From an uncultured bacterium (GTDB lineage: Bacteria > Bipolaricaulota > Bipolaricaulia > UBA7950 > UBA9294), in the NCBI GenBank assembly GCA_903857865.1, contig CAIOGO010000015.1:1-64000 (forward strand): a DNA stretch of 64,000 nt. The letters run 5' to 3'. How positions within the stretch are numbered: position 1 is the stretch's first letter; each line of letters opens with the position of its first letter. The notes beneath the pieces are model-generated. The model worked only from the letters and a program-made list of their open reading frames with translations. It was not told the origin of the DNA and did no database searches. Made by a program: the position numbers and the translations under genes. Of the stretch, positions 16,979 to 25,511 are shown piece by piece.

Positions 16979-17152
16979 GGGACGACTCTATCTGCGTGTC
17001 GGCCGCCCCACGATCCTCCCGGTCCGGCAGGGAGGGGACGTTCGGCACGCAGAGACGCGCCCCGCCTCCCTTCACAGCCTCTTCACGAGGTTGCCACACG
17101 GTCGCCAGTCTGACCGGGGACTATGGAATTCTCGGAAGCCGCGCGATGGCGA

Positions 17153-17182
17153 TTGCCGCGCGCGAACCGGGTCGACTATACT
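17153..17182 (+). promoter_or_regulatory. promoter of second beta-helix gene
   Basis: TTGCCG, 18-base spacer, TATACT, 65 bases before the start at 17248. Confidence 0.5.
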
Positions 17183-17247
17183 CCCGTTGCTGTCTCGCGC
17201 GAAGGATCCCGGTGGGGCCTCGCGCGCTTTGAAAAGGAGTCTGACGC

Positions 17248-19143
17248 ATGAAACGCGTTCTTACATGGTTTCTGTTGATGGGGGGAGCGCTGGTGCTTTT
17301 CTCCGGAGTGTGTGCGGCCCGCGGGCCGATCATGATTCTGAGCGATGCCGACTTCACGGCCGAGAATGGGGTCGTCTCCGGCACGGGGTCGGTCGAGGAT
17401 CCGTACTTGATTGCCGGGGTTGAGGTCGCGGCCGCTCCGGCGGACGCGTACGGGGTGAGGATCGAGAACACGCAGGCCGCTTTCGTGTTGCGGGGCGTGA
17501 TGGTTCAAGGCGCGACGGATCTGACCGGCGCCGCCGTGCGCATCGCCTTCTCCTCGCGAGGACGCCTGGAGGCGTGCACGATCTCCGGATCCGTGAACGG
17601 ATTCGAAATCGTCTCGTCAACCGGCATCGTCATGCGCAACTGCGTTCTCTACGTGACCGGATTGGGCCTGCGGGTGAGCGGCGAGACGGCGGAGCAGTAC
17701 AACCACGATATCAACGAGTCGAATCTGCTGAACAACAAAGAGATCCGCTACTACTACGGACTCGATGGGCAGACGATCTCCGGGTTGACGACAACTCACC
17801 TCACGATTGCCGGCAGCCGGAATATGACGGTGACCGGGAATAGCGTGATCAACGGCGATGGGTTGCGGCTTGCGTTCGTCACCGGATCGACCGTGTCGAC
17901 CAATTCCGTGTACCGGACGTCGCCCACCTACACCGAGCACGGGATCTTCCTGCTCCAGTCGTCGGACAACGTGGTGGTCGACAACTCGCTGCGCAACAAC
18001 CGCCTTGCAGGGGTTCAGCTGACTCTCTCCTCGCGGAACGTGCTTCGGGGCAATCAGCTCCTGGCGAACGATTCCGGCATCCGGCTCGTGGGCTCGGATG
18101 AGAACCAAGTCCTCGGCAACGTCCTCCTGGCCAACGTCTCGGGGATCCTTCTCTCGGGCGGATCGAGCGGCAACAGCGTGGCCGAGAACGTCATCTATCA
18201 CGAGAACACGAAGCAGGGCATCACGCTCGAGTTGGCGGATGGGAATCGGATCGAGCGGAACGGGCTCACGGATTGCGAAGTGGGAATCACGCTCGGCGAA
18301 GAGGCCACGGGCAACGTGGTCGAGGCGAACACGATCGTCAACGGCTCCTATGGGATCTCGCTCTACGGGAGCTACAACTGGATCGACAAGAACCTGATCG
18401 CGCAGCAGGCGCGCGGCATCATCTGTCCCGAGACCTTCACGCGCTCGGTGACTCGTGGGAACGAGATCCGCGCCAATGTGTTTGCCGACGACAACCAGGA
18501 CGTCTACATGAACCTCGATTCGACGGCGAATCGCATCGGCGAGAACGCGTTCCTCGGTGACGCGACCGCTCTCGTGGCCGATCAGGGGCAGGCGAACGTG
18601 TGGACGATCAACGGCGTGGGCAACTTCTGGGGCAATGCGCCCATCGTGGACAGCAACGGGGATGGCATCGGCGAGTCGGCGATCACGGTGTACCCATCTT
18701 TGGCGACAGACGGCGCGCCGCTTGCGATCTGGAGTCCGGTCGGAGCTGGGTTGGGCATCCTCGGGGGACTCGAGCCGGGAACCGTGACGATCTCGAATGC
18801 GAGCGGAGGCTCGTTCCAGCTCAGCGTGCTTGTGGCGGACAGTGGGATCGAACGTTGGGCGGGGTTCCGGGGCTTTCCCGCCTCGTTCGCCGAGCGGTTC
18901 CCTGGCGTCCTCTTCCGCTTCGACAGTGAGACGGAGGCCAGGTTCACGATGCTGACCGTGCTCTTCGATCTCGACATCGCGTTCTTCACCGCGGACGGGA
19001 CGTTTGCCGGGGGGGCTGTGATGAAGGCGAACAGCGCGGAGCTGTACACGGCCTCCGCGGCCTTCCAGTACGCGCTGGAGTTGCCGGCTGGGTCGCTCGC
19101 CAGGCTCGGCATAGCGGACGGAGCCCGTCTGCTCATCCCATAG
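17248..19143 (+). CDS. secreted NosD-like beta-helix protein
   Basis: 631 residues. Signal peptide at about 4-24 (LTWFLLMGGALVLFSGVCAA). The N-terminal motif DFTAENGVVSGTG with DPYLIAGVEV matches the other two beta-helix proteins in the window. Residues about 60-470 are repeated 21-24-residue coils of the right-handed parallel beta-helix, with many N-rich turns (NVVVDNSLRNNRLAG, NVLRGNQLLANDSG). The helix closes at GNFWGNAPIVDSNGDGIGES, again with a DxNxDG loop. The last 140 residues form a separate beta-rich domain (SFQLSVLVADSGIERW) that I do not recognise. AAGGAG precedes the ATG. The HAD phosphatase gene starts one base after the stop, so they are co-transcribed. Confidence 0.8.
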   Translation: MKRVLTWFLLMGGALVLFSGVCAARGPIMILSDADFTAENGVVSGTGSVEDPYLIAGVEVAAAPADAYGVRIENTQAAFVLRGVMVQGATDLTGAAVRIAFSSRGRLEACTISGSVNGFEIVSSTGIVMRNCVLYVTGLGLRVSGETAEQYNHDINESNLLNNKEIRYYYGLDGQTISGLTTTHLTIAGSRNMTVTGNSVINGDGLRLAFVTGSTVSTNSVYRTSPTYTEHGIFLLQSSDNVVVDNSLRNNRLAGVQLTLSSRNVLRGNQLLANDSGIRLVGSDENQVLGNVLLANVSGILLSGGSSGNSVAENVIYHENTKQGITLELADGNRIERNGLTDCEVGITLGEEATGNVVEANTIVNGSYGISLYGSYNWIDKNLIAQQARGIICPETFTRSVTRGNEIRANVFADDNQDVYMNLDSTANRIGENAFLGDATALVADQGQANVWTINGVGNFWGNAPIVDSNGDGIGESAITVYPSLATDGAPLAIWSPVGAGLGILGGLEPGTVTISNASGGSFQLSVLVADSGIERWAGFRGFPASFAERFPGVLFRFDSETEARFTMLTVLFDLDIAFFTADGTFAGGAVMKANSAELYTASAAFQYALELPAGSLARLGIADGARLLIP

Positions 19144-19144
19144 C

Positions 19145-19816
19145 ATGGCGCGGCCGCGGAGCGCGATCACGACCGTCGTGTTCGACCTTGACGGCACCCT
19201 CGTCCGTTACCGCGGCGTGGAATTCGAGTCGAGCTGGGGAGCGATCGCCGTCGCGGCAGGCGTTGGCGATCGCTCCGAGGCTCTCTTGCGCGAGTACTTC
19301 CCGCGCCGCGATGCGTACGCGGAGTGGGTGGCCGCGGACGCCGCGCTTCTCGCCGGCGTGCCCTACGCGAAGGTGGCGGCGAGCGTCCTTCCCGCGCCGT
19401 ACGCGGAGGGCGTGCGCCTCGCGGTTCGTGCTCTGCGCCCGCGGTACCGTCTCGGCATTCTGTCGTCGGGCGTGGATCTCGTGGCCGATTGGGTGCGAAG
19501 GGATCTCGGATTCGATTTCGCTCTGGCCAACCGGATTCACGTGCGCGATGGGATCTTCACGGGGACGAGCGAGACCGTCGTCAACTTGTGGGCGAAGGAT
19601 GACGCCCTGCGGGCGCTGGCGAAGGAGCGCGGGATCGGCCTCCAGGAGATCTGCTTCGTCGGCGATCACGTGAACGACCTTCCCGTCATGCGCATCGTGG
19701 GGATGGCCGTGGCGGCAAATCCGAAGGACGAGTCTCTGGTCGACATCGCCGACTACGTGATCGAGCGATTCGACGACTTGCCCCGGCTCATCGACGAGTG
19801 GACAGGACGGCGCTAG
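19145..19816 (+). CDS. HAD-family phosphatase, SerB-like
   Basis: 223-residue haloacid dehalogenase-type hydrolase. Motif I is VFDLDGT (nucleophile D14, acid D16), motif II the Ser in GILSSGVDL, motif III the Lys in WAKDDALRAL, motif IV GDHVNDLPVM. The layout is closest to phosphoserine phosphatase-like enzymes, but the cap region is diverged and the substrate could be another phosphomonoester. It begins one base after the beta-helix gene. A 17-bp inverted repeat lies 10 bases past its stop. Confidence 0.8.
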   Translation: MARPRSAITTVVFDLDGTLVRYRGVEFESSWGAIAVAAGVGDRSEALLREYFPRRDAYAEWVAADAALLAGVPYAKVAASVLPAPYAEGVRLAVRALRPRYRLGILSSGVDLVADWVRRDLGFDFALANRIHVRDGIFTGTSETVVNLWAKDDALRALAKERGIGLQEICFVGDHVNDLPVMRIVGMAVAANPKDESLVDIADYVIERFDDLPRLIDEWTGRR

Positions 19817-19825
19817 CCTCTCCGG

Positions 19826-19917
19826 CCTTTGCGCTCTTGGCGTGAAACGGCGCGCGCATCACGCAAAGCGCGCCAAGAGCGCAAAGGTGGGGAACAGAGA
19901 GTCTAGGACTGGTGTTT
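19826..19917. repeat. palindromic repeat element, copy A
   Basis: A perfect 17-bp inverted repeat CCTTTGCGCTCTTGGCG (19826-19842) / CGCCAAGAGCGCAAAGG (19871-19887) encloses 28 bases that contain the core GCATCACGCAAAGCGC (part of the core overlaps the right arm). The homology to copy B continues to about 19917 (GGGGAACAGAGAGTCTAGGA). Sitting between the 3' ends of two convergent genes, it could also act as a two-way terminator. Confidence 0.7.
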
Positions 19918-19964
19918 CTTTGCGCCCTTTGCGTGAGACCGCTGCGGAACTGGGCGCGCTAGAG

Positions 19965-20588
19965 CTACGTCCCGAAGATGCGGTCTCCGGCATCCCCGAG
20001 TCCGGGGAGGATGTATCCCTTGGCATTGAGTTCGCGGTCGAGCGCGGCGCTGTAGATCGGCACGTCGGCGTGTGCCTCGGAGAACGCCGCGACTCCTTCG
20101 GGCGAAGCGACGAGGCACAGGAACTGGATGTGCTTCCCGCCGCAGCGCTTGATCATCTCGGTGGCGGCGCTAGCGCTTCCCCCCGTCGCGAGCATCGGGT
20201 CGACGAGGATGATGTGCGCATCCTCCAAGTCCGGGGGCAGCTTGCAGTAGTACTCCACCGGCTGCAGGGTCACGGGGTCTCGGTACAGCCCGACGTGACC
20301 GACCTTGGCCATGGGGATGAGATCGAGTACCCCCCCCAACATACCGGTCCCCGCCCGCAAGATCGGCACGAGGACGACGCGCGCGTCGAGAACGCGGCCG
20401 GTGGTTCGTTCGAGCGGCGTCGCGAGATCGACCTCGCGAAGCGGGTAGTCGCGTGTGATCTCGTACACCATGAGCGCCGTCAGTTCATCGAGGAGGCGGC
20501 GAAACGTCTCGTTGTCGGTGCGAGCGTCACGCATCCGCGTGAGCTTGCTCTGGATCAGCGGGTGGTCAATGATGTGCAGTGTTCCCAT
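19965..20588 (-). CDS. upp: uracil phosphoribosyltransferase
   Basis: 207-residue salvage enzyme making UMP from uracil and PRPP. The start MGTLHIIDHPLIQSKLTRMRD, the VPILRAGTGMLGGVLDLIP segment, the PRPP-binding loop HIILVDPMLATGGSA, and the C-terminal uracil site GYILPGLGDAGDRIFGT are all standard. The ATG at 20588 has GGAG at a proper distance; the longer frame from 20636 has no homology. Flanked on both sides by copies of the palindromic repeat. Confidence 0.97.
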   Translation of the reverse strand: MGTLHIIDHPLIQSKLTRMRDARTDNETFRRLLDELTALMVYEITRDYPLREVDLATPLERTTGRVLDARVVLVPILRAGTGMLGGVLDLIPMAKVGHVGLYRDPVTLQPVEYYCKLPPDLEDAHIILVDPMLATGGSASAATEMIKRCGGKHIQFLCLVASPEGVAAFSEAHADVPIYSAALDRELNAKGYILPGLGDAGDRIFGT

Positions 20589-20607
20589 AGTCGTCTCCGG
20601 CCGCAGA

Positions 20608-20636
20608 ACGTTACCCGATCGGCGCGGGGCCGGCAA
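20608..20636 (-). promoter_or_regulatory. possible promoter of upp
   Basis: Minus strand: TTGCCG, 17-base spacer, TAACGT, 20 bases before the upp start. The -10 box is weak. Confidence 0.35.
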
Positions 20637-20992
20637 CTGCCGCTGCGTCTACGTCCCAGCGACCCGCGTGGCGCTCACGATGACTCCACCTCTCCGCTGT
20701 GGCGTCGTGAGCTGGGCTCCCGGCGTTTCGTTGGTGCCGGTGAGCTTGGCTTGCGGCGGTTCGGTGATGCCGCAAGCTTGCCTGCCTGTCACAGATGTCG
20801 AGCAGACAGGTCTCCGACGCCGTGTTCGCGTCGTTCCCAATTCACCAACGCCGCACACAAAGGTGGTGCGCTCTTTCGTGAGAACCGAGCGTGCACCCCT
20901 TCATAGAGGAGCGCGGGGCACTCTCCTCTCAGGCCCGAGTGCGGCGCGGTCTCTCGTTGGAACCGAACGCGTGCGACGCTACAGGGACACTG
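20637..20992. other. intergenic stretch with hairpins, no gene
   Basis: No credible gene on either strand. Two clean inverted repeats are present: CTTGCGGC / GCCGCAAG (20750-20776) and CCTGTC / GACAGG (20785-20810). The composition and short G+C-rich repeats resemble decayed repeat material around copy B of the palindromic element. Confidence 0.4.
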
Positions 20993-21097
20993 CCTTTCCT
21001 TGCGCTCTTTGCGCTGTTGGCGTGAGGCGGCGCGTGCATCACGCAAAGCGCGCCTAGAATGCCAAGGTGGGAACAGAGAATCTAGAACCTGTGTTCC
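20993..21097. repeat. palindromic repeat element, copy B
   Basis: It shares with copy A the TTGGCGTGA segment, the exact core GCATCACGCAAAGCGC (21036-21051) and the tail GGGAACAGAGAATCTAGAAC. The arms have diverged, so the long perfect hairpin of copy A is lost. Between 21097 and 21197 nothing further is recognised. Confidence 0.6.
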
Positions 21098-21197
21098 ACG
21101 GTGTGAGACGCGGTGTCGAGCTCGCTACGCGCGTTCGGCGCCCTCCCCGGCCTCAACTGCTGCCGAGACTGGAGACACACCTGTGAGACCGGACAGA

Positions 21198-22007
21198 CTA
21201 GAGGATCGCCTCGACCGTGTCCTGCGTGAGATCCGACGGGTGACCGACGAAGCGGATGACGCCCTGGCGGTCGATGACGTAGGTTCGCGGGATTCCGACG
21301 TCGTCGCCGGACACGCCATAGAGCTGAGCGATGGGGCTCCCGGACTTACCTCCGGGCTCCCACACGCTAGCGAACCGGGTCAGCTCATGCTGCGTCAGAT
21401 AGTCAACGCCGTCGGCCTCTTCGATGTCCGTGCCGACGATGACGGCGACCAGGCCGCGGGAGGCGTAGGTGCGGGCGAGGCTGTCGAGGTGGGGCAGTGT
21501 GGCTTGACACGGGGGGCACCAGGCTCCCCAGAAGTCGAGCAAGACGACGGACCCGCGCAGGGTCGAGAGGGTCAGGGTCCCACCGTCCGTCGTGTGGGCC
21601 GTGAAGTCGGGCGCCGTCTCTCCAGCCCGCGCTCCAACCGGGGGCCCGATGTCGTCGACCGTGATCTGCACGCGATCCGTTCCGGCGGCACCCGCATCGT
21701 CGGTCACCGACAGCACCGCCTCGTAGATTCCGCCGAGGGAGTACGTGTGGTGCGCGATGACCCCGAAATCGGATCCGGAGGAGGGCGCTGAGCCGTCGCC
21801 AAAGGAGAGTTCGAACGTCATCGGTCGATCGAGCGGGTGAACCGTGTGCGAGAGATCGAACGCCACGTCGAGCGGGGCGGGTCCGGTGACCACGGCCGTG
21901 GCAAGAACCGCGATGGGGTTCCGGCCGCCGACGCACCCCGCGAGTCCGACGGCGAGCACCGTGAGGCCGAAGAGTGGCAACGTGAACCGCAGCAATCTAG
22001 ATCCCAT
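21198..22007 (-). CDS. lipoprotein with PKD domain fused to a TlpA-like thioredoxin domain
   Basis: 269 residues. A lipoprotein signal ends in the lipobox LAGC (C25). Residues about 30-130 form a PKD-type beta-sandwich (PAPLDVAFDLS, FELSFGDGSAPS, VIAHHTYSLGGIYEAVLSV). Residues about 135-269 are a TlpA/ResA-like thioredoxin fold: GETAPDFTAHTTDG, LLDFWGAWCPPC with the redox pair C164/C167, and the cis-Pro loop GIPRTYVIDRQG. TlpA-like proteins keep extracytoplasmic thiols reduced, for example in cytochrome c maturation; the PKD domain probably mediates protein or surface contact. No cytochrome genes are nearby. The start at 22007 places the lipobox correctly; the longer frame adds a non-signal leader. 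Confidence 0.82.
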   Translation of the reverse strand: MGSRLLRFTLPLFGLTVLAVGLAGCVGGRNPIAVLATAVVTGPAPLDVAFDLSHTVHPLDRPMTFELSFGDGSAPSSGSDFGVIAHHTYSLGGIYEAVLSVTDDAGAAGTDRVQITVDDIGPPVGARAGETAPDFTAHTTDGGTLTLSTLRGSVVLLDFWGAWCPPCQATLPHLDSLARTYASRGLVAVIVGTDIEEADGVDYLTQHELTRFASVWEPGGKSGSPIAQLYGVSGDDVGIPRTYVIDRQGVIRFVGHPSDLTQDTVEAIL

Positions 22008-22159
22008 ACGCCAAGACTGCGCCCGCGGATCAGAACCCACAACGACCGATGCGCGGCGCGACATTGACACTCGTCCGCCGTGGAGGTGCATGTGTGTCCT
22101 GCTTGGGTGCGGGTCGGCTGGCCGACTCGCCTCCGTGCAATCCCCATCTGCGGATTCTG

Positions 22160-22188
22160 TTGACTCGCGGCGAGAGCGCCGCTATGAT
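22160..22188 (+). promoter_or_regulatory. promoter of ileS with a ~155-base leader
   Basis: TTGACT, 17-base spacer, TATGAT. The leader to the GTG start has one small hairpin (GCCCC AGTA GGGGC, 22256-22269). I looked for the T-box AGGGUGG signature and did not find it, so control by tRNA is not supported. Confidence 0.6.
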
Positions 22189-22343
22189 GCCCCCGTGATC
22201 CGCTCATGACACATCGAGTCGAACGCAACACGCCTCTTCTCATCTATATTCGTCTGCCCCAGTAGGGGCGCTTGTCGGTTGAGTTCCAGATCCAGTGTGC
22301 CATCGTTAGGTGAGAGAGCCTGTTGATCGAACAAGGAGAGAGC

Positions 22344-25300
22344 GTGAAGCGCTACGAGAAGCTGATTCGGAATCCGGTCGCCCGCGAGGAAGCCGTGCTC
22401 GCCTTCTGGGAGAAGGAGGACGTCTTCCGCGAGTCGCTGCGGCGGACGGAGGGGCGACCTCGCTACGTGTTCTTCGAGGGTCCGCCGACCGCCAACGGTC
22501 GGCCCCACTTCGGGCACCTCATGCCGCGCGTCTACAAGGACCTCTACCCGCGCTACAAGACCATGCAAGGCTTCTACGTGGGGCGGAAAGGTGGGTGGGA
22601 CACGCACGGGCTCCCGGTCGAACTCGAGGTGGAGAAGGAGATCGGCGTCAACAGCAAGCCGGAGATCGAGGCCTACGGAGTCGAGCGGTTCGTCGAGAAG
22701 TGCAAGGAATCGGTGTGGCGCTACAAGGTCGACTGGGAGCGAATGATGCGCCGCATGGGGTTCTGGATCGATCTCGAGAATGCCTACGTAACCTATACCG
22801 ATGAGTACATCGAGACCGTGTGGTGGGAACTGAAGTCGATGTTCGACCGCGGACTCCTGTACAACGGCCACAAAACCCTGCCCTATTGCCCGCGGTGCGG
22901 GACGGGGCTCTCGTCGCACGAGGTGGCGCAGGGATACCGGGCGGTGAAGGATCCGTCCGTCTCGATTCGCATGAAAGTGGTCGGCGATGACGACGCAGCG
23001 TATGCCCGCGAAGGAGACGCGCCCACCTCGCTGCTGACGTGGACCACCACGCCCTGGACGCTGCCAGCCAACGTAGCCCTCGCCGTGTCCGCCGAGGCGC
23101 CGTACGTGGAGGTCGAGCAGGGCGGCGAGCGGCTGATCCTCGCCAAAGCGCTCCTGTCCACCGCGCTGATTGGCGACCACCACGTTCTACGCGAGTTCCG
23201 CGGCGCGGATTTGGTGGGCGTTCGGTACGCGCCTCCCTACCGGCTGACGGAGGACCCAGCGGCCCACCGTGTGTACGCGGCATCTTTCGTGAATCTCGAG
23301 GACGGGACGGGCATCGTCCACATTGCCTCCGCGTTCGGAGAGGATGACTACCGATTGGGCCAAGAAGTGGGTTTGCCGTTCGTTCAGCCGGTTGACCTGG
23401 CCGGCAACTTCACCGACGAGTTCGCCCAGTGCGCCGGGACGTTCGTGAAGGACGCCGATCCTCTGATCGTCACCGACCTCCGCGAGCGAGGCCTGTTGTA
23501 TCGCAGCCAGGAGGTCGAGCACGACTACCCGTTCTGCTGGCGCTGCGATACGCCGCTTCTCTACTACGCCCTCGACTCCTGGTACATCCGCACGACGGAG
23601 TTCAAGGACGCGATGATCGCGAACAACGCGAGCGTCCATTGGCATCCCGGCCACGTCGGCGAAGGTCGGCTGGCCGACTTCCTCGCGAACCTCAAGGATT
23701 GGGCCTTGTCGCGCGATCGGTACTGGGGCACGCCGCTCAACCTTTGGATCTGCGAGGCGTGCGGGGAGGTCACCTCGGTGGGAAGTCGGAAGGAGCTCGT
23801 GGAGCGTGCCGTCGACCCGAAGCTTGCGGGCGAGGTAGAGCTGCACAGGCCGTACGTCGATCGGGTCGTGCTCTGTTGTCCGCACTGCGCGGGCACGGCG
23901 CGACGGGTTCCCTACGTCATCGATACGTGGTTCGATTCGGGCAGCATGCACACCGCCCAATGGCACTACCCGTTCGAGAACCAAGAGGAATTCCGCGACA
24001 GCTACCCGGCGGATTTCATCTGCGAGGCGATGGAGCAGACACGCGGGTGGTTCTACACGTTGCTCGCGACGGGCACGATCCTGCACGGCCAGGCTCCCTA
24101 CCGGAACTGCATGGCCACGGGCCTCGGCCTCGATGAGAACGGGCTCAAGATGAGTAAGAGCAAGGGGAACGTGCTCGACCCGTGGACGTACATCGATCGG
24201 TTCGGCGCGGATTGCATCCGCTGGTACCTCTACTCCTCGAGCGCTCCGTGGAAGTCCAGGCGGATCGTCGAGGCGGCGGTGCAGGAGCCGTTGTACCGGT
24301 TCCTCGATACTCTGCGCAACACAACTGACTTCTTCGCGCTGTATGCGTCGATCGACGGCTACGATCCCGCACTCCACAAGATGGATCCGCGGGACCTCTC
24401 CGTCATGGACCGCTGGGCGCGGTCGCGGCTCCAGTCGACCGCGAAGGCGGTGGCCGGAGCCCTCGATGCGTACGACGTCGTGGCCGCGACGTCCGCACTG
24501 GAGTCGTACGCTGACGACCTCTCGAACTGGTACGTGCGGCTGTCGCGTCGGCGCTTCTGGAAGGGCGGGATGGGAAAGGACAAGGTCGCTGCGTACGACA
24601 CGCTGCGCGGCGCCCTTCTGGCGGTCGCGAAGCTCGCGGCCCCCTTCATCCCCTTCATGGCGGAGGCCATGTATCAGGAGTTGCGGGGGGCGTCCGATCC
24701 GACGAGCGTCCACTTCTGCGCATATCTTCAGCCCGACGAGCGCGAGCGCTCCGAGACGCTGGAGAATCAGATGGCCCTCGGGCGCTCGATCGCCGCACTG
24801 GGGCACCAGGCGCGGAACCTTGCCCAGGTGAAGGTCCGCCAGCCGCTGGCGTGCGCCGTCGTCGAGCGGGTCGATGCCGTCCTCTCCGACGAGGTGCGCG
24901 GCCTGATCGAGCAGGAGCTGAATGTGAAGCGGCTCGAGATGCTGAACGACGCGAGCGCGTTCGCGACGCTCGCCGCAGAGCCCAATTTCCGCACGCTGGG
25001 TCCGCGACTGGGAAACGCGGGGCAGAAGGTGGCGGCGTGGATCAAGCAGCAGCCGGCGGATGCCTTGCGCGAGCGGCTCGCGCAGGGCCCGGTCGAAGTC
25101 CGTATCGAGAGCGCCTCCGTGCAGGTCTTGCCAGAAGACGTCGTCTACTCGGCGACGCTCGCGGCGGGATTCGTCGAGGCCGCGAGTGGATCCGAACGCG
25201 TGCTTCTCGACGTTCGCATCGACGACGATCTCCGTCGTCAAGGGGTGCTCCGCGAGGTCGCGCATCGGGTCCAGCTGGCGCGCAAGGAGGCCGGTTTCGA

Positions 25301-25502
25301 TGTGACCGACCGGATCGTCCTCTCGTACGACGCGGACCCGGAGCTTGCGGCGCTTCTGGCTGAACACGAAGAGGATCTTGCGGCCGAAGTTCTCGCCAGC
25401 GAGGTCCGGCACGCAGTCGACGAGGGTTCGGAATACCGCGAGTCGATCGAGCTTCCGCTGGGCAGGCTCGCGATCGGGCTCGCTCGGTCGCGAGCCTGCT
25501 AG
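22344..25502 (+). CDS. ileS: isoleucyl-tRNA synthetase, type 2
   Basis: 1052-residue class I synthetase. The HIGH motif is HFGH in PPTANGRPHFGHLMPR and the KMSKS loop is LKMSKSKGN. Editing (CP1) signatures are LTWTTTPWTLPANVAL and the GTGIVHIA segment. DTHGLPVELEVEKEIG, the length and the C-terminal extension place it in the eukaryote-like IleRS type 2 group, which is commonly insensitive to mupirocin. Paired cysteines (CPRCGTG; CEACGEV; CCPHCAG) suggest zinc sites. The GTG at 22344 follows AAGGAGAG; a TTG at 22323 would overlap that ribosome site. purA follows after nine bases. Confidence 0.96.
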   Translation: MKRYEKLIRNPVAREEAVLAFWEKEDVFRESLRRTEGRPRYVFFEGPPTANGRPHFGHLMPRVYKDLYPRYKTMQGFYVGRKGGWDTHGLPVELEVEKEIGVNSKPEIEAYGVERFVEKCKESVWRYKVDWERMMRRMGFWIDLENAYVTYTDEYIETVWWELKSMFDRGLLYNGHKTLPYCPRCGTGLSSHEVAQGYRAVKDPSVSIRMKVVGDDDAAYAREGDAPTSLLTWTTTPWTLPANVALAVSAEAPYVEVEQGGERLILAKALLSTALIGDHHVLREFRGADLVGVRYAPPYRLTEDPAAHRVYAASFVNLEDGTGIVHIASAFGEDDYRLGQEVGLPFVQPVDLAGNFTDEFAQCAGTFVKDADPLIVTDLRERGLLYRSQEVEHDYPFCWRCDTPLLYYALDSWYIRTTEFKDAMIANNASVHWHPGHVGEGRLADFLANLKDWALSRDRYWGTPLNLWICEACGEVTSVGSRKELVERAVDPKLAGEVELHRPYVDRVVLCCPHCAGTARRVPYVIDTWFDSGSMHTAQWHYPFENQEEFRDSYPADFICEAMEQTRGWFYTLLATGTILHGQAPYRNCMATGLGLDENGLKMSKSKGNVLDPWTYIDRFGADCIRWYLYSSSAPWKSRRIVEAAVQEPLYRFLDTLRNTTDFFALYASIDGYDPALHKMDPRDLSVMDRWARSRLQSTAKAVAGALDAYDVVAATSALESYADDLSNWYVRLSRRRFWKGGMGKDKVAAYDTLRGALLAVAKLAAPFIPFMAEAMYQELRGASDPTSVHFCAYLQPDERERSETLENQMALGRSIAALGHQARNLAQVKVRQPLACAVVERVDAVLSDEVRGLIEQELNVKRLEMLNDASAFATLAAEPNFRTLGPRLGNAGQKVAAWIKQQPADALRERLAQGPVEVRIESASVQVLPEDVVYSATLAAGFVEAASGSERVLLDVRIDDDLRRQGVLREVAHRVQLARKEAGFDVTDRIVLSYDADPELAALLAEHEEDLAAEVLASEVRHAVDEGSEYRESIELPLGRLAIGLARSRAC

Positions 25503-25511
25503 GAGGACGAA

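Noticed and set aside
22189-22343. T-box riboswitch upstream of ileS
   Set aside because: The leader is long enough only for a minimal form and lacks the AGGGUGG T-box sequence and a matching antiterminator.
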